This document shows positions 58,295 to 64,000 of a DNA stretch of 64,000 nucleotides, piece by piece; position 1 is the stretch's first letter, and each line of letters starts with the position of its first letter. This DNA comes from Nemertoderma westbladi (taxonomy: Eukaryota; Xenacoelomorpha; Nemertodermatida; Nemertodermatidae). Location of the stretch: assembly GCA_032718475.1 (NCBI GenBank), contig JAUCBJ010002774.1, forward strand, positions 1 to 64,000, written 5' to 3'. The notes under the pieces are model-generated. The model was not told the origin of the DNA, did no database searches, and saw only the letters and a list, made by a program, of their open reading frames with translations. The position numbers and the translations under genes are program-made.

Positions 58295-58314
58295 GGGGGG
58301 GGGGGGGGGGGGGG
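58295..58314. repeat. G20 homopolymer
   Basis: Uninterrupted G run between GGTTGCCTT and ACCCGCTTGG. Confidence 0.9.
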
Positions 58315-59249
58315 ACCCGCTTGGCCGCCTGAACCAATACTATATGTTTCTGGGCGTGGTGTATGAATTAAAGTTGAAAAGGCGATTGTGAACCAACAGT
58401 ATTTATAATTATTTTACAAGATTGTTGCGATTCAGTTGTTCCGAAATTAGATTTGTTAATCCCTCTCACTCAATCGATATCTCCTTGTCATTTATTTACC
58501 AATTATCTGATTGTTCGCAAAATTGTTGCGAAATTGAATGTAATAATAACAAATTCTAGTATAGTCCTCATTAGTTTACAAATCGAGTGACAATGTCATA
58601 CCGGGCCTTGCAACATATCTCAGGTTGTCATTAGGTGTAGGATTACCGCACAAACTAATGTCTAATCATCGCAGTTTGCCTTCGGACTTCCTGCCCCGTA
58701 TATGAGACTCACACGCAGAGTTTCCCTTATCCCAACACACAACAACTAATCCTTCTCAAGTACAATACGCTTAGCCTAACCCCAACACGCTACATCCCCG
58801 GGGATATACAAGTCGAGATTACGTTTTTAACATTTTTCCATCATCGGCCATCTAACATTAATACTTGCCTTTTTCATGTATATCATATCCGTTTTACAAT
58901 GTTATTCTTTCATTATATGTAAAAATCTATGCATAATATTTGTTTCATCGAACTCAGGTCATTATAACTCAGATCTAATTGTTTGTTCGTCTTCTTCTGT
59001 GTGGATATATGGCATCCCCAAGTAGTTTGTATCAGCAGTATAGTTGCATCCATACGAATCAAGCAAGCTATCTCGTAAACTGCAGTTCCATATCATCCAA
59101 TTAATTTACATTCGAATAGCAGTTTAAATAAGAGAGGAAGTTGTCCTAATTGTCCTAACTAGTGACCGACCTAAAGTACCTGTTTTCTGGAAGGTATTTG
59201 TGTGGCTTTGCGCGTGCTCCGTATCTATCTTGGGAACTAACATCCGTTG

Positions 59250-59805
59250 TTTACTACTACTACTAGTAATATGTCCAACCAGCTTGGACAGTGCTTACGA
59301 GATTCTTCCAGGCTTCCCGATTCTCCATAGTTGTCGCAATTTCGTTTCTCTCAAGTTCAGTATCCCTTTCAAGTTGATCTATATATGTTATGGCCGGTCG
59401 TCCACGACTACGCTTTCCATGAGTTGGTTGCCAGAAAAGTAGATCTGGTATGACCTCGTCTTTACTTCGCCAGCAGTGCCCACTGAATCTTAATCTGCGT
59501 TCACGGAGGGTGGTTGATACAGGCGGTATTGTACCATAAAGCTCGGCGTTTGTCACGTGTTGTCTCCAGCTGATGTTTAGAACTGCCCGTAGTAAGTAGT
59601 CTTGTGTAGCAACCATCAATTCGGTGTTCAAGTGATTTCGTCAGTGCCCAAGCCTCACTCCCGTAGCACACTTGCCACTGTAGCTCGAAAGAGCTCTGAT
59701 TTTCGAATGGCATCCTTTTTTGATATAGTCCTACCCATGCCTTTGTTTTCCTAACTTCAATATTTTTCTGCCGCTCTCTATCCTACACCCAAAGTAAGTG
59801 ATGAA
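59250..59805 (-). pseudogene. RTE-like LINE 3' fragment with (TAG)n tail
   Basis: Minus-strand reading gives YGSEAWALTKSLEHRIDGC, YTRLL, then after a frameshift RAVLNISWRQHVTNAELYG, RERRLRFSGHCWR, and GKRSRGRPAITYIDQLERDT with a stop near 59263. This order is typical of the C-terminus of RTE-type LINE proteins. The 3' end runs into ACTAGTAGTAGTAGTA, the same kind of tail as the 33.6-kb element. 5' truncated; frameshifts near 59640 and 59765. Confidence 0.78.
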
Positions 59806-61696
59806 GTGAATTTAGGACTAACAGCTTTAACGCGCCCCTTAACACAACTTTTCCGACCACCAGATACCTAATTTACAGTTTGCCAGGTAAGTCTCGACTA
59901 TTGCCGTATGTGAGGAGATGTAATTATTTAAATTTTGCCATCTATGTACTTCTCCTTGTCGGTGTTGTAAGCCTCTACTTTGTAGGCGGTCTTATGATCT
60001 TCGATCTTACAAGTAACATCAGTGTTCTACGTTATGGGATTGTTTTTTTGCAAATAATAGTTCTGTCATACTTTTTTTCCACCTTTCGCGCATGGATTTT
60101 ATAGTTTCTGACACCTAATTTCTGCCCAAACTTTTAATTTTTAACTTAACATGTAGCTTGGAAGATAATTAATAATTATTTTCAATTGTTTTAATATTAA
60201 ATCCACGAAAGTAAAAACAGGACTAACCCCAGCACCAGTTTTCACACCCCGTGAGAACAAACACCCCGTGTGGACTTTCTTTGAGAAAATTATGCATGAA
60301 GAAATTAGCTTCTAATTTCCAATGTTAAAAAAAAGTTCGACCCTTTGGCAGGGGGAGGGGGGGGGGGGATTTACTGTTGATATTCTGCACTAAATTCACT
60401 TGTAGCTCAAGTTACAAAAAATAGTATATATCTACATTGAGTTTCATTATTTGAATACTTCCTGTCCGCACCCTCCAGGGACCACGTCCTCCCACACTTT
60501 ACTTTCTTACTTAGGATTATCTTACCGCTAGTTCGAGTTGTGAGTATGGAGTTAACCCTTAGGTAAGGGAGGGCAAGGCGTTTCGCACTGCTTCACATTC
60601 AAGTTTATGTTTATCAACTAGAAGCTGAGGCACTCGTTTATTCGTAATTTGGGTAAAGTTTGTTGGGAGTGGATGAATTACATTATTAATCTCATGTATT
60701 TTGTATTGAGATTGTCAACAACTGCACTTCATCGCAGAAATCGTATTTATTGGTCAATTTTAAAGTGAAAAATAAATATTTGTTTTTTATTGCATCTAGA
60801 GCAATAAGAGTTTTTTACCCAAAAAACACTACTTCTGCGACATTTTTAACCGTTTTTTTTTTGTTATTTTTGCTTTATATGAAAGGTAATTTCATAAGCT
60901 TTTATAAATTTCGGATTGTTTTATTGATTTCATAATATTTCCCCATTTTTTTTATAGAATAAAATAGAAAAAAGTTTCGATTTTTTCATATTGTTGGCCA
61001 AATTATCAGATAAAAATACAAAAGGTGGCCGTAAATATTATGAAAATGAACAAGCTGGGTCCAAAAATAATGTCGAAAAATGGAAATGGAAAGTAAGGGG
61101 AGTATTGTTCTCAGTAACATTTTTAAAATCTCACGCAGGCCGCTAAGTGGCGCTATAAAAATTGTTTTACATCTTATGATGTTCTTTTTGGTGGTATATC
61201 GTTTTCTATGCATTTTTCATCCACATTGGGGAAATACTTTAAATACAAAAAATAATACTCTATATTCAATAGAGAAATAATATGATTTTTAACGATTAAA
61301 CACAATTGAAAGTTTTCATATCTGCAGAACTTGAATCCTTTACAAAGTAACTGAACAATCCCGGTGTCTTGGTTTCCCCAAAAAATTACTATTAATGTAT
61401 TTAAGACGAAAATAGGGAAATAGCAAAAACTTTAAATTACTTTAAATTTATAAAACCTATGGATTTTAAAAGGAATAAAAATATGATTACAAAAAAATAT
61501 TATAGAACTTTTACACTTTTATTGCTTAAAGAACAAAAATTTCGTATGTGAGATTTGATATTTTATATCGCTTTACGAAACTAGAAATTGGATGAAATTT
61601 TTAATAGATAGTAAATAATATGTATTATATTATATGATCTCTTTTGTTATTACATTCGTCGATACTTGAATCGAAAGAGCATTGAAGTGAAACCGT
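59806..61696. other. AT-rich stretch, no gene recognised
   Basis: Nothing coding that I can support. A G12 tract lies at 60357-60368. CCGCTAAGTGGCGC at 61140 is a CTCF-like word. Confidence 0.5.
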
Positions 61697-62836
61697 TTGG
61701 GGAAAAATCAACCACGCATTCAAAAAAGAACTATCTATCTGTCATATTCTACAGACACCTGCCTTATTAACTTAACTGATACAATTAGATGTAATAACGC
61801 AAAGGGTTTATATACTGGTATGGTAATGTTGGACCTACAAAAGGCTTTCGATACTGTAGATCACGAAATTCTGCTTGGTAAGTTAGGCCTGATGGGTGTA
61901 GGTTCTATAGACTGGTTCAAGTCCTACCTGTCAGACAGAGGTCAAACTGTAGTCATTAGCAAATCGCTGTCTACTGTACAAGAGATTACCTGTGGTGTCC
62001 CGCAAGGTAGTATATTAGGTCCTCTGCTTTTTGTATGCTATGTAAATGATATGATAAGTAGTATAGATCCCGATTTTAAACTCATTTTATATGCCGACGA
62101 CAGTGCTCTTATTTTCTCTCATAAAGATCCTATCCATATTTCCCAAAAGTTAAGTGCAGTTCTAGAATCCTGTAATGAGTGGTTGGTTGATAATAAGCTA
62201 TCCATTCACTACGGTAAAACTGAAAGTATTTTGTTTGGTTCCAAAAGAAAGTTAAAGAAGGTAACTAAGTTTGAAGTCACTAGTAATGGACATAAGATTG
62301 AAAATAAAAAGGAAGTTAAATATTTAGGCGCCACATTGGATAACTGCTTATCAGGAGAAAGTACAGTGAAAAATATTTTCTCGAAAGTTAACAGTAGGCT
62401 TAGGTTTCTATACAGAAATAAAAATAGTTTGAACACCGACTCCCGCAAGTTACTTTGCTCTTCTTTAATACAGTGTCACATGGACTATGCGTGCTCTTCC
62501 TGGTATGAAGGCTTAACCAAACAGCTTAAATGTAAATTACAAGTAGCTCAGAATAAAGTAGTACGATTTATTAAAGACTACAAACCTAGGCACCACCTAA
62601 CTCCAGATGACTTTTCTGAATCTGGACTACTTAACTTAGATAGTAGAGTTAAGCAGCTACGCCTTAACCATGTGCATAAAGTGTATAATGGTAAATGTCC
62701 CAATTACCTAAAACAAAAATTCAACAGAGTACGCGATACACACTCTTACACGTTCGTGGGGACTTCGCGCAGCACGAGGCCTAGTTATTATATACAAATT
62801 AAAATGCAGCGACTGTATCACAAAATCAGGTTTTGA
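61697..62836 (+). pseudogene. 5'-truncated non-LTR reverse transcriptase (Jockey/CR1-like), frame open
   Basis: 379 codons uninterrupted. The first about 15 residues are probably flanking sequence; LINE homology begins near [15 protein letters not shown] motifs follow: [42 protein letters not shown] (YADD), [26 protein letters not shown], and a C-terminal part with [11 protein letters not shown] and AQNKVVRFI. The endonuclease and the start of the RT are missing. Near the end (about 62752-62785) the frame runs into ACGTTCGTGGGGACTTCGCG and CAGCACGAG, the end motif of the dispersed repeat, so the natural C-terminus is replaced. A dead 5'-truncated copy, though recent enough to be open. Confidence 0.82.
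62752..62785. repeat. Dispersed repeat end motif inside the LINE 3' end
   Basis: CACGTTCGTGGGGACTTCGC followed by GCAGCACGAG, the same terminal module as at 22939 and, inverted, at 25020-25050. It overlaps the last codons of the LINE frame. Confidence 0.5.
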
Positions 62837-64000
62837 GAAATTTACCCACACCACCAATCAATCAAAGAAAGGTGGACAGTACGTGTTCACCCCTTTTAAT
62901 CTCCCCCCCCCCCCCCCCACCCTTCCCAACCACCAATACATAACCGCGACATCTACCACCCACGGAAGGGTAGCACGAACTTATTTCCAATCGCACGTTA
63001 AATATGCAAAGCCAGGTGGTTTATAGGAATATAATAAACGCAGTACTCGTTTTCATTATAAGCCTCTTTGCGTTCGTCCTGTTTTGTATTTAAATATATT
63101 TCTTAAACGCAAGCTAGGACGATCTTTATAATAATAATAACTAGGGATGCGATCAATATGTGAAGCCAGGTGGTTTATATAATAATTTAGTCAACGCAGT
63201 ACTCGTCTTCATTATATGCCTCGTTGCGCTCGTCGCTTGTCCTGTTTTGTCATAAAATATTTTTCCTAAACGCAGACTGACGATCTTTATACAGTTATAA
63301 CTATGCGAAGTTTCGAAACTGTGCGAGTAACTGTTGATACATCTATGTGGAGATGTGTGATATGTGGAGATGTGTGATACAACGCCAACGCATCTTATGC
63401 CGATGTAGTAATATGGGTATTGAAATAATATTAAATCAATGTACACTCTTAAAGCTGCAGCGAAAAAATGTAGCTAATTTCCTAGGTTACATATAAAATA
63501 ATAATATTATTTTTAAGAACATTAATTTTACTACTTTGCAAAAATTCAATTAAAAAATAACCAGACATATACATTGTGGAATAAACTATTTCAGAAGCCT
63601 ACAACAGCCATGCCATGGATTGTATTTATGTTATTATATCTGTCATTTAACTGAGATAGCAATAGTAGTAATAGTCGAACGGTTATGCGGCCCGTCCAGC
63701 CTATAATAAACACAATTCAGTGATTGGGCTGGAATAGCAATACTGGTTGCCTCTATTACAATTCCTCTCAGGTTAGTCTACAGCCACAACTCCCAGCAGC
63801 TAGCTCCACACCAGCAGAGACTTGACCAATAATGGGAAGGATTAAATTTGTACTCAATAATTGTGCGGTTTAATTACGTTTAGATCAATTAAAGACACAT
63901 TTATTAAAGCAAATCACTTAAACTAATTAAAAACTATAATAGAATGGCGTATGGGGATTATATCTGTATAATTTTTAAGTATAATTATTTAAATCTTATA
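62837..64000. other. AT-rich window end, no gene recognised
   Basis: Includes a C16 tract (62903-62918), a 24-bp match to the end of the foldback-like element (62976-62998), and two related segments containing GCCAGGTGGTTTATA near 63010 and 63163, a diverged dispersed duplication. Confidence 0.5.
62974..62998. repeat. Solo end of the foldback-like family
   Basis: ACGAACTTATTTCCAATCGC plus AC matches exactly the inverted right end of the 45.3-46.5 kb element (about 46430-46452). Only this terminal segment is present here. Confidence 0.55.

Larger units (their letters stand above)
57863..59249. other. Dispersed repeat and AT-rich sequence, no gene
   Basis: Contains dispersed-repeat copy 4 and a G20 tract. 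Otherwise nothing was recognised. Confidence 0.5.

Noticed and set aside
61080-61280. NIFKIS in a plus-strand reading, resembling the DIFKIT expected at the start of SF3B3 exon 7
   Set aside because: The following residues do not match SF3B3, there is no acceptor directly before it, and the context contains a repeat-associated CCGCTAAGTGGCGC word.

Overview
The window is eukaryotic and almost certainly from an invertebrate animal. It is AT-rich, its genes are split by GT-AG introns, and it contains a splicing-factor gene, a three-finger (Ly6/uPAR) gene, a carbohydrate sulfotransferase, and animal-type LINE, BEL/Pao and foldback elements. I cannot name the lineage.

Layout: 0.4-1.8 kb holds a broken BEL/Pao-like gag on the minus strand. 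3.5-5.3 kb holds two long palindromic transposon-like elements. 5.5-6.7 kb is an intact single-exon galactose-3-O-sulfotransferase-family gene. 7.0-7.8 kb is a 316-bp tandem repeat ending in (GAC)n. From 9.36 kb to 37.54 kb run six exons of SF3B3 (U2 snRNP SF3b subunit) on the plus strand, in consistent phase (922 nt of CDS). The exons that encode the rest of SF3B3 were not found before the window ends. The introns are inflated: intron 2 (11.9 kb) by a 16-bp minisatellite that starts at the first base of the 5' splice site, and intron 4 (11.7 kb) by a 47-bp minisatellite made of the end of exon 4 plus its splice donor. Intron 2 also hosts a full-length LINE with an intact 1285-codon ORF and a restriction-like endonuclease; intron 4 hosts a 2-kb RTE-like LINE fragment. 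At 38.3-43.3 kb, antisense to SF3B3, two in-phase exons encode most of a Ly6/uPAR three-finger protein. Their intron is again filled by a tandem array (32-bp unit) beginning at the splice donor. 45.3-46.5 kb is a foldback-like element whose inverted arms are built of 21-bp subrepeats. 48.4-49.2 kb and 50.8-55.6 kb are 28-bp and 43-bp tandem arrays. The remainder is LINE fragments, dispersed repeats, long C/G homopolymers and AT-rich sequence.

The main observation is that four of the seven introns whose 5' boundary is visible (SF3B3 introns 2, 4 and 5, and the Ly6 intron) begin with, or overlap, a tandem repeat whose phase is set by the 5' splice site. The three large arrays thus present roughly 120-250 decoy splice donors each, just downstream of the genuine one. 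Because exon 4 encodes a conserved stretch of SF3B3, the direction must be exon/donor to array. This looks like a recurrent process of splice-donor-nucleated minisatellite growth rather than chance.
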